Origin: Actinomycetota bacterium
Lineage (GTDB): Bacteria; Actinomycetota; JAICYB01
Assembly: GCA_035536535.1 (NCBI GenBank)
Contig: DATLNZ010000025.1
Location: 1 to 50,729 of the forward strand
DNA length: 50,729 nt
Reading direction: 5' to 3'
Both the position numbers and the translations under genes were made by a program. The notes under the pieces were generated by a model that saw nothing but the letters and a program-made list of their open reading frames with translations, searched no databases and was not told the DNA's origin. Below, piece by piece: positions 8,342 through 16,050 of the stretch. How positions within the stretch are numbered: position 1 is the first letter of the stretch; every line of letters starts with the position of its first letter.

Positions 8342-9037
8342 TCAGGAGTCCAGCGTGCGCCAGCGGACGATCCGGACCGGGACGTTGAACCACCGCATGT
8401 CCGTGGGCGTCCGGACCGTGGCGACGCCCCCCAGGTTCGGGTCCGCTGAGATCCACCGGTTGCCGTCCACGTAGGCAAGAGCATGTACGCCGTCGCGGGT
8501 GACCGCGAAGTCCCCGGGCAGCAGGCGGTCCGTGGCGACCGAGTTCAAGCTTGCGGCCTCCATGACCACTCTCGTCTGTCCGAGGTGCCCCTGCGCGAGG
8601 GCGCGGGCCGAGGCGTCGTTCCACCAGATCGAGGCGGCGCGACGGACCAGTCCGCCGTCGAGGGTCCGGATCCCGCGTCGCAGGGCCGCCCGCAGCAGGC
8701 CCTGACGGACCAGCCCCGAGCAGTCGACGCCCGTGCGGGCCTCGCCGCCCCACACGTAGCGCACCCCCTCAAAGGACTGCATCTGTTCGACCGAGGAAGC
8801 CCTCAGCGTGGACACCCGCGCCTCCCGCGCGGGAAGGGCCAGGAGGACGACCGGGACGATCAAGGCGGCTGCGGACGCCGCCCGGATGGTCCGCGACCGG
8901 GGCCATAGCACCAGCGGTGCCACCATGGCCCCCGCAAGAGCGAGGAGCTGGGCGCCCCGGATCGGGCGGCTGCTGATCGGGTGCCAGAACAGGGCTGCCG
9001 TCGCCACCAGGCTAAGGACCCAGCCGCCCAGGACCAA
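8342..9037 (-). CDS. Membrane-anchored NlpC/P60-like hydrolase
   Basis: A 231-aa protein with three hydrophobic segments in the first 70 residues and a C-terminal papain-like NlpC/P60-type domain. The nucleophile motif is [10 protein letters not shown], preceded by VRYVWGGE, as in peptidoglycan endopeptidases (Y-x-W-GG). The likely catalytic His is in [11 protein letters not shown]. The third polar residue is not clear. Such enzymes cut peptide stems of peptidoglycan outside the membrane. The start is uncertain: TTG at 9037 keeps the whole first hydrophobic segment, while a GTG at 9007 is also in frame. It diverges from recA. Confidence 0.72.
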   Translation of the reverse strand: MVLGGWVLSLVATAALFWHPISSRPIRGAQLLALAGAMVAPLVLWPRSRTIRAASAAALIVPVVLLALPAREARVSTLRASSVEQMQSFEGVRYVWGGEARTGVDCSGLVRQGLLRAALRRGIRTLDGGLVRRAASIWWNDASARALAQGHLGQTRVVMEAASLNSVATDRLLPGDFAVTRDGVHALAYVDGNRWISADPNLGGVATVRTPTDMRWFNVPVRIVRWRTLDS

Positions 9038-9153
9038 CGGCCGACACGGCAGCGAGCGAGGCGCAGGGGGTTCGATCAGATTTTCCTCCGGGAGCGGCTG
9101 GGGTGACTGATCCTCGCATGCGACCGGCCGGAGCGGGCATCAGATCCTGGAGC

Positions 9154-9167
9154 CGAACACGCGTTCG
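9154..9167. promoter_or_regulatory. LexA binding site (SOS box) of recA
   Basis: CGAACACGCGTTCG is a perfect match to the Gram-positive LexA consensus CGAAC-RNRY-GTTCG. It sits 94 bp before the recA ATG and two bases before a TAGCTT hexamer (9170-9175) that can serve as -10, so bound LexA would cover the promoter. This predicts DNA-damage induction of recA. No lexA gene is in the window. Confidence 0.9.
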
Positions 9168-9261
9168 TGCTAGCTTGCCTGTCGTCGGCGGTGGATACGG
9201 TGCCTCGCACAACCTTTCCACACCGCTTCCCCAGGCAAACGGCAAGGAGGCTGGACAAGAA

Positions 9262-10296
9262 ATGGACAAAGACAAGTCTCTGGAGACGGCGCTGAGTCAG
9301 ATCGAGCGCCAGTTCGGCAAGGGTGCAGTGATGAGACTGGGCGACCACGCCCAGCGGCTTACGGTGGAGTCGATCCCCACCGGCTCGATGGGCCTGGACA
9401 TAGCTCTGGGTGTTGGCGGGCTGCCCCGCGGGCGGATCATCGAGCTTTTCGGCCCGGAGAGCTCCGGCAAGACAACCGTGGCCCTCCAGGTGATAGCGGA
9501 GGCCCAGAAGCTGGGCGACGTGGCGGCTTTCGTCGACGCGGAGCACGCTCTGGACCCTGCGTACGCGCGCAACATCGGGGTCGATATCGACTCGCTTCTG
9601 GTCTCCCAGCCGGACACCGGAGAGCAGGCGCTGGAGATAGCGGACATGCTCATCCGGTCCGGTGCCGTCGGCGTCCTGGTGGTGGACTCGGTGGCCGCCC
9701 TGGTTCCGCGGGCCGAGATAGAAGGCGAGATGGGTGACACCCATGTCGGGCTGCAGGCGAGGCTGATGTCGCAGGCGATGCGGAAGCTGACGGCCTCTGT
9801 GTCCAAGTCGTCCACGTGCGTGATCTTCATCAACCAGATCCGGGAGAAGGTCGGTGTCATGTTCGGCTCCCCGGAGGTCACCCCCGGGGGCCGGGCGCTG
9901 AAGTTCTACTCGTCGGTTCGGCTGGACGTCCGCCGGATCGAGTCCCTCAAGGACGGAGCGGACTTCATCGGCAACAGGGTCAGGGCCAAGGTCGTTAAGA
10001 ACAAGTGCGCCCCGCCGTTCAAGACCTGCGAGTTCGACATCATCTTCGGCAAGGGGATCTCCAAGGAGGGGTCACTGCTGGACGTGGCCGTCGAGCGTGG
10101 CATCGTGAAGAAGTCGGGTGCCTGGTTCACTTTCGAGGGCGAGCAGCTGGGACAGGGCCGGGAGAACGCCAAGGTGTTCCTCGGCGACAATTCCGACATC
10201 GCCCGCGGGATCGAGGCCCTCATCAAGGCGCAGCTGGCACCGGTCGTCGAGGTCGACCCGGTGATGAACGGCGAGCTGGAGCCGGCTCCCGCCTGA
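9262..10296 (+). CDS. recA: Recombinase RecA
   Basis: A 344-aa protein of normal length that forms filaments on single-stranded DNA, drives strand exchange and triggers LexA self-cleavage. Walker [10 protein letters not shown] spans residues 64-72; the Walker B region [13 protein letters not shown]-like loop EGEMGD and the conserved [15 protein letters not shown] are all present. The ATG at 9262 has AGGAGG 11 bases upstream; the frame is open further upstream but without a start signal. Codon use is typical of its neighbours. No recX follows, which is unusual since many Actinobacteria have recA-recX; a hairpin follows instead. Confidence 0.98.
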   Translation: MDKDKSLETALSQIERQFGKGAVMRLGDHAQRLTVESIPTGSMGLDIALGVGGLPRGRIIELFGPESSGKTTVALQVIAEAQKLGDVAAFVDAEHALDPAYARNIGVDIDSLLVSQPDTGEQALEIADMLIRSGAVGVLVVDSVAALVPRAEIEGEMGDTHVGLQARLMSQAMRKLTASVSKSSTCVIFINQIREKVGVMFGSPEVTPGGRALKFYSSVRLDVRRIESLKDGADFIGNRVRAKVVKNKCAPPFKTCEFDIIFGKGISKEGSLLDVAVERGIVKKSGAWFTFEGEQLGQGRENAKVFLGDNSDIARGIEALIKAQLAPVVEVDPVMNGELEPAPA

Positions 10297-10305
10297 CGCC
10301 CACCT

Positions 10306-10342
10306 CAGCAGGCGCCGCAGGTAGATGGCGCGGCGCCTGCTG
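10306..10342 (+). terminator. Stem-loop downstream of recA
   Basis: CAGCAGGCGCCG (10306-10317) and CGGCGCCTGCTG (10331-10342) are perfect 12-bp complements around a 13-base loop, ten bases after the recA stop. There is no T-run, so it may be an inefficient terminator, a 3'-end stabiliser, or need a factor. Confidence 0.6.
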
Positions 10343-10438
10343 GATGGCGACCGCATCAAGAGGTGTGCGATGACGCCCCTCTGGTCAGGGGAGGCGACCA
10401 CTGTGAGCATCGCCTTCGACACTCCTGGTGGCTGTTCC

Positions 10439-10468
10439 TTGCCCGCTTCCTGCGGCTGGCCGTAAGAT
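10439..10468 (+). promoter_or_regulatory. Sigma-70-like promoter in the recA-rny gap
   Basis: TTGCCC (10439-10444) and TAAGAT (10463-10468) are separated by 18 bases. A transcript from about 10475 would carry AGGAG at 10481-10485 and a GTG at 10491, and could continue into rny. Confidence 0.5.
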
Positions 10469-10490
10469 GTCCGGGAACGCAGGAGCGTTT

Positions 10491-10616
10491 GTGCGAACCG
10501 AACACTCGAAATCACTGAAGCCTCCAAAGGGACAGGTTGAAGACGTGACACCGGACGTAAACACAAAACCCCAGGTCAGCGGGCTAGTGCTGTACCAGGG
10601 CCACTCGCCCGTGTAG
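10491..10616 (+). CDS. Candidate 41-aa peptide upstream of rny
   Basis: A short frame starting with GTG 10491, five bases after AGGAG (10481-10485), and ending at TAG 10614-10616. The peptide begins VRTEHSKSLKPPKGQ and ends SGLVLYQGHSPV. It has no signal peptide or membrane helix and I recognise no family. Its codons (AAA, TCA, GTA, ACA) are poorer in G/C than the neighbours, which argues against a highly adapted gene, but the promoter / binding-site / start arrangement is orderly. It could be a leader peptide for rny or part of an untranslated RNA. Confidence 0.35.
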   Translation: MRTEHSKSLKPPKGQVEDVTPDVNTKPQVSGLVLYQGHSPV

Positions 10617-10656
10617 TCCCGGACCCACCCTGCTTCGAGTCGCACGGCTCTCCTGC

Positions 10657-10686
10657 GGTCCGCGCGCGATCGCGCGTGCGCAGACC
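10657..10686 (+). other. Palindrome-rich leader just before the rny ribosome binding site
   Basis: The gap 10297-10705 holds the recA stem-loop, a promoter and peptide candidate, and here CGCGCGATCGCGCG (10663-10676), a perfect 14-bp palindrome flanked by GGTC (10657-10660) and GACC (10683-10686), giving an extended hairpin ending just before AAGGAGG of rny. It could affect rny expression or mRNA decay. I see nothing else in the gap. Confidence 0.4.
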
Positions 10687-10705
10687 AAGCTAAGGAGGGG
10701 ACGCG

Positions 10706-12259
10706 GTGGACATACTCATCGCATCCCTCGTCTGCCTTCTCATAGGAACCGGGCTGGGCGTAGCCCTGAGGAAGTGGTCGACCGGCCGCAGGGTCGAATC
10801 GGCTGAAGGGCGCGCCTCGCAGCTTCTCGAACAGGCCGAGCTCAAGGCCCGGGAGCAGACCAGCACCTCGGTCGCCCAGGCACAGAAGCAGAGCGAAGAT
10901 TTCCGCAGGCAGGTCGAGCGGGAGCTTTCTCTGCTTCGCACAGAGCTCGAGCGGCGGGAAAAGACGGTCACGGGTCTGGAGGGGGCGGTCGAGGCTAGAG
11001 CCACGACGCTCGACCGGCGGGAGCAGAAGCAGGAGCAGCGGGAGAGCGAGTTCGCTCAACGGGAACAGGATCTGGAGCGCCAGCGCGACCAGATGACCGG
11101 CGCGGCCGAACGGGCCAGAAAGGCGTTGGAGCAGGTCGCGGGGCTGTCCGCGGCAGAGGCCAAGGCCCAGCTGATCAAGCAGATCGAGGACGAGGCCAAG
11201 CGGGATGCCCTGTCGATCGTACGTGACTTCGAGACACGCGCCAGGGAGGAGGCGGAGCGCAGGGCTCGCAAGATCGTGGTGACGGCCATTCAGAGGCTCG
11301 GCTCCGAGCAGGCTCAGGAGGCGTCCGTGTCCGTCCTGCAGCTTCCGTCGGAGGACATGAAGGGCCGCATCATCGGCCGCGAGGGGCGCAACATCCGCCA
11401 CTTCGAGCAGGTGACGGGCGTGAACCTGATCATCGACGACACGCCGGAGGCGGTGCTGCTGTCGTGCTTTGACCCGGTGCGCCGCGAGGTGGGACGCCTG
11501 ACCCTGGAGGCGCTGGTGTCCGACGGTCGTATCCACCCCGCTCGCATCGAGGAGCAGTTCGACCGGGCGAGGGCCCAGGTGGAGGGAGAGATCAAGTCCG
11601 CGGGCGAGGACGCGATCCTGGACGTGGGACTGACCAGCGTCAACCCCGAACTGGTCAGGGCGCTCGGACGGCTCAAGTACCGGTACAGCTACGGACAGAA
11701 CGTGCTGCGCCACTCCATCGAGGCATCCCACGTCGCGGGGATGATCGCCGCGGAGCTGGGTTCGGACGTGAAGCTGGCCAAGCGGTGCACCCTGTTTCAC
11801 GACATAGGCAAGGCCGTGGCGCACGAGGTCGAGGGTTCACACGCGTTCGTGGGGGCCGAGCTGGCCAGGCGACTGGGGGAGCCGGGGCCGGTGGTCCATG
11901 CCATCGAGGCCCACCACGGGGAGATCGAGCCCCGGACCCTGGAGGCGGTCATAGCCCAGGCCGCCGATGCCATCTCCGGGAGCCGTCCCGGGGCGCGGCG
12001 GGAGAGCTTTGAGGCCTACGTCAAGCGCCTGCAGCGGCTGGAGGAGATCGCGACCAGCTTTGAAGGCGTGGAGAAGTGCTACGCGATGCAGGCCGGGCGG
12101 GAAGTCCGGGTCATGGTGTCCCCGGGCGACGTCGATGACGTGGGGGCCCAGGTGATGGCCAGGGAGATCGCGAAGAAAATCGAGGAGGAACTCCAGTACC
12201 CGGGGCAGATCCGGGTGGTCGTCCTCCGGGAGATTCGGTCGGTGGAGTACGCCAGGTAA
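10706..12259 (+). CDS. rny: Ribonuclease Y
   Basis: A 517-aa membrane-anchored endoribonuclease that starts mRNA turnover. Order of parts: one N-terminal membrane helix (residues 3-20), a long charged coiled coil (about 30-200), a KH RNA-binding domain with GRIIGREGRNIRHFE (about 220-235), and an HD domain with HDIGKA at His365-Asp366 and a second metal-site region AIEAHHGEIEP. The length matches the family. GTG 10706 has AAGGAGGGG upstream. A strong terminator follows, then spoVS on the other strand. Rny is common in Firmicutes and some deep Actinobacteria but missing from Streptomyces and Mycobacterium. Confidence 0.95.
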   Translation: MDILIASLVCLLIGTGLGVALRKWSTGRRVESAEGRASQLLEQAELKAREQTSTSVAQAQKQSEDFRRQVERELSLLRTELERREKTVTGLEGAVEARATTLDRREQKQEQRESEFAQREQDLERQRDQMTGAAERARKALEQVAGLSAAEAKAQLIKQIEDEAKRDALSIVRDFETRAREEAERRARKIVVTAIQRLGSEQAQEASVSVLQLPSEDMKGRIIGREGRNIRHFEQVTGVNLIIDDTPEAVLLSCFDPVRREVGRLTLEALVSDGRIHPARIEEQFDRARAQVEGEIKSAGEDAILDVGLTSVNPELVRALGRLKYRYSYGQNVLRHSIEASHVAGMIAAELGSDVKLAKRCTLFHDIGKAVAHEVEGSHAFVGAELARRLGEPGPVVHAIEAHHGEIEPRTLEAVIAQAADAISGSRPGARRESFEAYVKRLQRLEEIATSFEGVEKCYAMQAGREVRVMVSPGDVDDVGAQVMAREIAKKIEEELQYPGQIRVVVLREIRSVEYAR

Positions 12260-12287
12260 CTGACGGCCTCTTCGATCGGATGACCCC

Positions 12288-12322
12288 ACCGGGCCCGCCC
12301 AGCGGCGGGTCCGGTGCGTTTT
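12288..12322 (+). terminator. Rho-independent terminator of rny
   Basis: ACCGGGCCCGCC (12288-12299) pairs with GGCGGGTCCGGT (12304-12315) over 12 bp with one G-U pair and a 4-base loop, followed by GCGTTTT. It lies between rny and the convergent spoVS gene. Confidence 0.8.
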
Positions 12323-12350
12323 CGGGGGCGTGGTGGGGCCGGTCCCCGGA

Positions 12351-12758
12351 CTAGACCCCGCCGGCCGCCCGTCGTTCGGCCTCGGCCCTGGAGTCCATCT
12401 CGGCCCTGGAGCCCGACTCAGGACTGCTGGCGCTGATCTCAGACTCGGACACCGGGTCAAGCGTCACCGCCGACGCCTCGTCCAGGTTCACCGTGGACTG
12501 ACGGTCGTGGAGGGCCAGTCGAATGGCCGTCCGGAGCTGGCCTTCGATGAACACCTCCGCGAACGAAGGCACGCAAACCAGCTCGATGCCGTCGGACGCG
12601 AGGAATGTGCGGGCTATGGCGACCGCCTTGATGGCCTGGTTGAGGGCTCCGGCGCCGATCGTCTGGAGCTCGGCGGCGCCGGTCTCTCGCACCACGCCGG
12701 CGATGGCGCCCGCCGTGGAGTTCGGGTTCGAGTGTGAAGAAACGCGAAAAAGCGTCAT
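12351..12758 (-). CDS. Stage V sporulation protein S family protein with C-terminal extension
   Basis: The first 85-90 residues are a close SpoVS match: conserved VSSHSNPNSTAGAIAG, ETGAAELQTIGAGALNQA and KAVAIARTFLA. SpoVS is a small Alba-like protein that may bind nucleic acid; it is widespread outside spore formers. Its gene is often linked to rny (and ymdB), and here it faces rny tail to tail, so a joint role in RNA turnover is plausible. Unusually, a Ser/Glu/Arg-rich tail of about 45 residues follows the core, with a repeated SRAE element (SGSRAEMDSRAEAERRAAG). The start codon is ATG at 12758; no strong binding site is seen. The 258-bp gap to the next gene holds an imperfect inverted repeat CAGGTC/GACCTG but no clear promoter. 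Confidence 0.92.
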   Translation of the reverse strand: MTLFRVSSHSNPNSTAGAIAGVVRETGAAELQTIGAGALNQAIKAVAIARTFLASDGIELVCVPSFAEVFIEGQLRTAIRLALHDRQSTVNLDEASAVTLDPVSESEISASSPESGSRAEMDSRAEAERRAAGGV

Positions 12759-13016
12759 CTGGTTGTCCGTCCGCTCGTGTGCACCACCTACTTCTTCGCC
12801 CCGGAGCCATTTCCTCTTGCGGTGGCCGTCAAAGCTTGCCGCAGGTCAGGGGGCATATCAACGACCTGACGCAGGACCCCCGACGGCTCTGGGCCCCTGG
12901 GCCGTTTGTATGGCTGTCGGCGGGAAGGACCGCCGGGGCAGCGCAACAAGGGGTGCGTTCCTCATACGGGTCCGGCTTGGGGAGTCGGACAAAGGCAGCA
13001 GCAAGGAGGAACGGAC

Positions 13017-13937
13017 ATGGCAATAGGGTTGAGGGACCCGTCCGTGGAAAGCCCACGCGACGAGGCTATGACCGGGGGCCGCGCGACGCGCGGGTTCTGG
13101 ACCAAGCGCAAGCGCACGGCGACCTCGCTGATCACGGTGATGGGACTTATCGCCGGGATCGCAGTCGCGTACAAGCTCTTCGAGCGAGCGGTGCCGAACA
13201 ACGTCGTCCGTGACGCCTCGGCGTTCAGCTACGACATCACCGCAAAGGACCTGGCTGCTCAGGAGACCAACTTCAGGGCCGTCACCGGGACCGGGGACGA
13301 GGTCATCTTCCGTCAGACGATGGCTACCGCCAACTGCGGCGCCGCTTCCACGGCGCCCGAGTGCAACGTCGACACCTTCCCTGGTGACGAGCGCAGGACG
13401 GACGTCATCATCAAGAACACTCAGGCGCCGGCCCACAAGGCCTCGTGGACGGTCTACGTCAACAACACCCCGACCGACCCGATCCAGGTGCTGAGCTACG
13501 ACAAGGCCACCAACTCCTACACCCAGGTGCCGGCCACCAACCCCGACTACAACCGCTACCTGAACTTCTGGAAGCTGAGCGTGGACAAGCAGACGCTGTT
13601 CAACCTCAGCCCGGCCTCCAGCACACCGTACGAGAACGACCCGGCCAAGGACGGCAGCTACTCGCCGGCCTGCGCCGCTTCGGGGCTCAAGGAGCTCACC
13701 CGGCAGAACCCCTGCAACCTCGGCACCATCGAGGGCGCCGGCACGATGGGAAGTTCCATCGGGCCGCTGACGTCGAAGCCGCTGGACGACCGGCAGTACC
13801 GGTTCTTCATGGAAGAGGCCGACGACGGCACCGACCAGTCGAAGTTCCAGGGCTGGAGGGTCGTGTTCACCCTGGTCTTCGCGGCCAAGGTGCCCGCCGA
13901 CGCCGAGACAGGCCGATTCTCGACCATCCCTCAGTAG
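13017..13937 (+). CDS. Exported TasA/camelysin-like protein
   Basis: A 306-aa protein with a basic N-terminus (WTKRKRTATS) and one hydrophobic segment (SLITVMGLIAGIAVAYKLF, about residues 40-58), then an extracellular part. PGDERRTDVIIKNTQAP (about 123-139) resembles the PGD...V.VKNTG motif of TasA/camelysin (SipW-processed) proteins, and the end QSKFQGWRVVFTLVFAAKV resembles their closing QG...F.F.A strand. These proteins make biofilm fibres or surface layers in Firmicutes. Insertions with two cysteine pairs (NCGAASTAPEC; CAASGLKELTRQNPC) are extra. AAGGAGG lies ahead of the ATG, codons are strongly optimised, and a strong terminator follows, which together suggest a highly expressed single gene. 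No SipW-like peptidase is nearby. The family call is by eye. Confidence 0.55.
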   Translation: MAIGLRDPSVESPRDEAMTGGRATRGFWTKRKRTATSLITVMGLIAGIAVAYKLFERAVPNNVVRDASAFSYDITAKDLAAQETNFRAVTGTGDEVIFRQTMATANCGAASTAPECNVDTFPGDERRTDVIIKNTQAPAHKASWTVYVNNTPTDPIQVLSYDKATNSYTQVPATNPDYNRYLNFWKLSVDKQTLFNLSPASSTPYENDPAKDGSYSPACAASGLKELTRQNPCNLGTIEGAGTMGSSIGPLTSKPLDDRQYRFFMEEADDGTDQSKFQGWRVVFTLVFAAKVPADAETGRFSTIPQ

Positions 13938-14016
13938 AAGGACATCAGGGGCAACCACCACCAACCACGAGGGCTGACAACCACAGAGCTACCCCCCAGT
14001 AGCCCCTCAACCCCAG

Positions 14017-14054
14017 AGAACGGCGCCCAATGCCCCGGGCGCCGTTCTCCTTTT
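14017..14054 (+). terminator. Strong Rho-independent terminator
   Basis: AGAACGGCGCCC (14017-14028) and GGGCGCCGTTCT (14037-14048) form a perfect 12-bp stem with an 8-base loop, followed by CCTTTT. It ends the exported-protein gene. The EVE-domain gene starts only 30 bp later. Confidence 0.92.
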
Positions 14055-14072
14055 CCGCAGAAGTCCCGGCGA

Positions 14073-14084
14073 TAGCATCGGACG
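14073..14084 (+). promoter_or_regulatory. Leaderless-type -10 element of the EVE-domain gene
   Basis: TAGCAT at 14073-14078 lies five bases before the GTG at 14084, with no ribosome binding site. A weak -35 (TTTCCG, 14052-14057) would overlap the T-run of the preceding terminator. Confidence 0.4.
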
Positions 14085-14539
14085 TGGCCCACTGGTTGCT
14101 CAAGACAGAACCCCACTCCTTTTCCATCGACGACCTGCAGCGGATGGGGGAGTCGCCCTGGGACGGGGTCCGCAGCTACCAGGCCCGCAACAACCTGATG
14201 GCGATGAGGCAGGGCGATCTCGCCTTCGTCTACCACTCCAGCTGTGAGGTACCCGGAGTGGCCGGCGTCTGCGAGGTCGTGCGCGAAGCCTACGCCGACC
14301 ACAGCGCGTGGGACCCGAACTCGCCGTACCACGACCCCCGGTCCTCGCCTGACCGGCCCCGGTGGTTCATGCCCGACGTGCGTTTCGTGTCCCGGCTCCC
14401 GAGGCTCGTCTCATTGAGCGAGCTGCGCGCGGTCGACGAGCTGGAGGGGATGGTCCTTCTCCGGCGGGGTTCGCGCTTGTCGGTGCAGCCGGTCAGCGAC
14501 CGGGAGTGGGACATCGTCCTGGCGCTGGGGTCAAACTAG
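14084..14539 (+). CDS. EVE-domain protein
   Basis: A 151-aa protein with a single EVE (PUA-like) fold. The typical N-terminus HWLLKTEPHSFSIDDL is present, then WDGVRSYQARNNL, MRQGDLAFVYHS and a late PRLVSLSELRA. EVE domains bind modified bases in DNA or RNA, and the bacterial single-domain form is of unknown function. The GTG at 14084 gives the family N-terminus; an upstream frame would start inside the terminator. MiaB follows after four bases, so the two are probably co-transcribed, an interesting pairing of a modified-base reader with a tRNA-modifying enzyme. Confidence 0.9.
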   Translation: MAHWLLKTEPHSFSIDDLQRMGESPWDGVRSYQARNNLMAMRQGDLAFVYHSSCEVPGVAGVCEVVREAYADHSAWDPNSPYHDPRSSPDRPRWFMPDVRFVSRLPRLVSLSELRAVDELEGMVLLRRGSRLSVQPVSDREWDIVLALGSN

Positions 14540-14543
14540 TCGG

Positions 14544-15857
14544 ATGACCCGGACCTACTACCTGCAGTCCTTCGGCTGCCAGATGAACGAGCACGACTCG
14601 GAGCGGATGGCGGGGCTGCTGGAGGTGGCCGGGTACCGCAGGGTCCAGGATGCTGAGGACGCAGACGTCGCCGTGTTCAACACCTGCGCCATCCGCGAGA
14701 ACGCGGACAACCGCCTCTACGGGCATCTGGGCAAGCTCAAGCCCGTGAAGCAGAAGACGGGGCTGAAAATCGCCGTCGGCGGATGCCTCGCCGAGAAGGA
14801 CCGTGACGGGATCCGCGACCGCGCTCCCTGGGTCGACGTGGTGTTCGGTACGCGCAACATCGACCGGCTGCCGGCTCTGCTGGCATCGGTGGAGCGGGCC
14901 GGAGTTCCCGTGGTCGAACTGGCTGAGGCGTTCGAAATGTTCCCGTCGGCGCTTCCTGCGCGACGTGGGTCCGCCTTTCACGCTTGGGTGGCCATCCAGT
15001 ACGGGTGCAACAACTCCTGCTCGTTCTGCATCGTGCCCCACGTCCGGGGCCGCGAGGTGTCCAGGCCCCCGGCGGAAGTGGTCGAGGAGGTGCGCCGCCT
15101 GGTGGACGACGGGATCACCGAGGTCTCGCTGCTCGGCCAGAACGTCAATTCCTACGGCCGGGACATCGCCGGACGCCCCATCTTCTCGTCGTTGCTGTAC
15201 TCGCTGGATGAGATCCCCGGCCTCCGGCGCGTCCGATACACGTCTCCTCACCCCAAGGACTTCAAACAGGACACCGCGCGGGCCATGGCCGAGTGCGCCA
15301 GCGTCTGCGAGCACCTGCATTTCCCGGTCCAGTCGGGGTCGGACAGCTGTCTGCGGCGCATGAAGCGGGCGTACTCGCGCCGCACCTACCTGGACAAGGT
15401 CGCCATGGCCCGCGAGCTGATTCCGGGGCTGGCGATGACCACCGACATCATCGTGGGGTTTCCCGAGGAGACCGAGGACGAGTTCGAGGACACGATGTCG
15501 CTCGTGGAAGAGGTCCGGTTCGACTCCGCCTACATGTTCCAGTACTCACCGAGGCCCTTTACGGCCGCCGCCGAATTCGCCGGGCAGGTGCCGAAGGGCG
15601 TTGTCCAGAGGCGCTTTGACCGGTTGGTGAGGGCCCAGGAGCGGATCTCCCTTGATAAGAACCGCGAGCTCCTGGGGGTCACTGTCGAGGCGACCGTGGA
15701 GCTTGCTGCGTCGAAGACCGATGCCGAGCGTGCCACCGGCAGAACCCGCACCAACAAGCTCATCCACGTGGCAGCGGATGGCCCGGAGCCTGGACAAATG
15801 GTGCGGGCGCGGGTGGTGGACGCGCACGCGCACTACCTGGCCGGGACCACGGTCTGA
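14544..15857 (+). CDS. miaB: tRNA-2-methylthio-N6-dimethylallyladenosine synthase
   Basis: A 437-aa radical-SAM methylthiotransferase that turns i6A37 into ms2i6A37 in tRNAs reading UNN codons. The N-terminal UPF0004 domain has Cys12, Cys48 and Cys81 (QSFGCQMNEHDSE, NTCAIRENA, GGC); the radical-SAM motif is Cys155, Cys159 and Cys162 (YGCNNSCSFCIVPHVRG); a TRAM domain ends the protein. The paralogue RimO at 3.2 kb has the CPKNEADSE signature instead. Its partner miaA is at 20.8 kb. The last bases CTGA appear to hold the start of the next small gene. Confidence 0.96.
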   Translation: MTRTYYLQSFGCQMNEHDSERMAGLLEVAGYRRVQDAEDADVAVFNTCAIRENADNRLYGHLGKLKPVKQKTGLKIAVGGCLAEKDRDGIRDRAPWVDVVFGTRNIDRLPALLASVERAGVPVVELAEAFEMFPSALPARRGSAFHAWVAIQYGCNNSCSFCIVPHVRGREVSRPPAEVVEEVRRLVDDGITEVSLLGQNVNSYGRDIAGRPIFSSLLYSLDEIPGLRRVRYTSPHPKDFKQDTARAMAECASVCEHLHFPVQSGSDSCLRRMKRAYSRRTYLDKVAMARELIPGLAMTTDIIVGFPEETEDEFEDTMSLVEEVRFDSAYMFQYSPRPFTAAAEFAGQVPKGVVQRRFDRLVRAQERISLDKNRELLGVTVEATVELAASKTDAERATGRTRTNKLIHVAADGPEPGQMVRARVVDAHAHYLAGTTV

Positions 15858-16048
15858 CCGCGTTTCGATGGCTGTATCGGCAGTCACCGGCCTCTGCCGC
15901 CGGTGAGTCCGAGCAGTTCGCGTCGCAGAAGGAGGCCGAGGACTGGCTGGGGGCCGAGTTCGCGCGCCTGCTGGATAGAGGGGTACTGGCGGTAACGCTG
16001 GTTGAGGGCGACGCCGAGCTGTACACGATGAAGCTCACCGAGGAGTAG
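15854..16048 (+). CDS. Small conserved actinobacterial-type protein, apparent CTG start
   Basis: Directly after miaB a frame encodes TAFRWLYRQSP, then QFASQKEAEDWLGAEFARL, LLDRGVLAVTLVEG and LYTMKLTEE, ending at TAG 16046-16048. The pattern WLYR ... eAE-WL ... Ll-x-Gv-aVtLvE ... Y-M-L is what I recall for small uncharacterised proteins next to miaB in Actinobacteria. No ATG, GTG or TTG is in frame at the right place. CTG at 15854 overlaps the miaB TGA as CTGA, giving 64 aa, and would be coupled to miaB. It looks like a small soluble alpha/beta protein. Its function is unknown. The acyl-CoA ligase starts three bases after it, and its GAGGAG codons act as that gene's binding site. Confidence 0.7.
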   Translation: MTAFRWLYRQSPASAAGESEQFASQKEAEDWLGAEFARLLDRGVLAVTLVEGDAELYTMKLTEE

Positions 16049-16050
16049 CG

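Noticed and set aside
10621-10660. tRNA-like TTCGAGTC near 10635
   Set aside because: No acceptor stem, anticodon arm or CCA-side pairing can be built around it.
10385-11824. A 479-codon minus-strand frame opposite rny
   Set aside because: Shadow of the rny coiled coil and KH regions. Its composition is that of reversed Glu/Arg codons.
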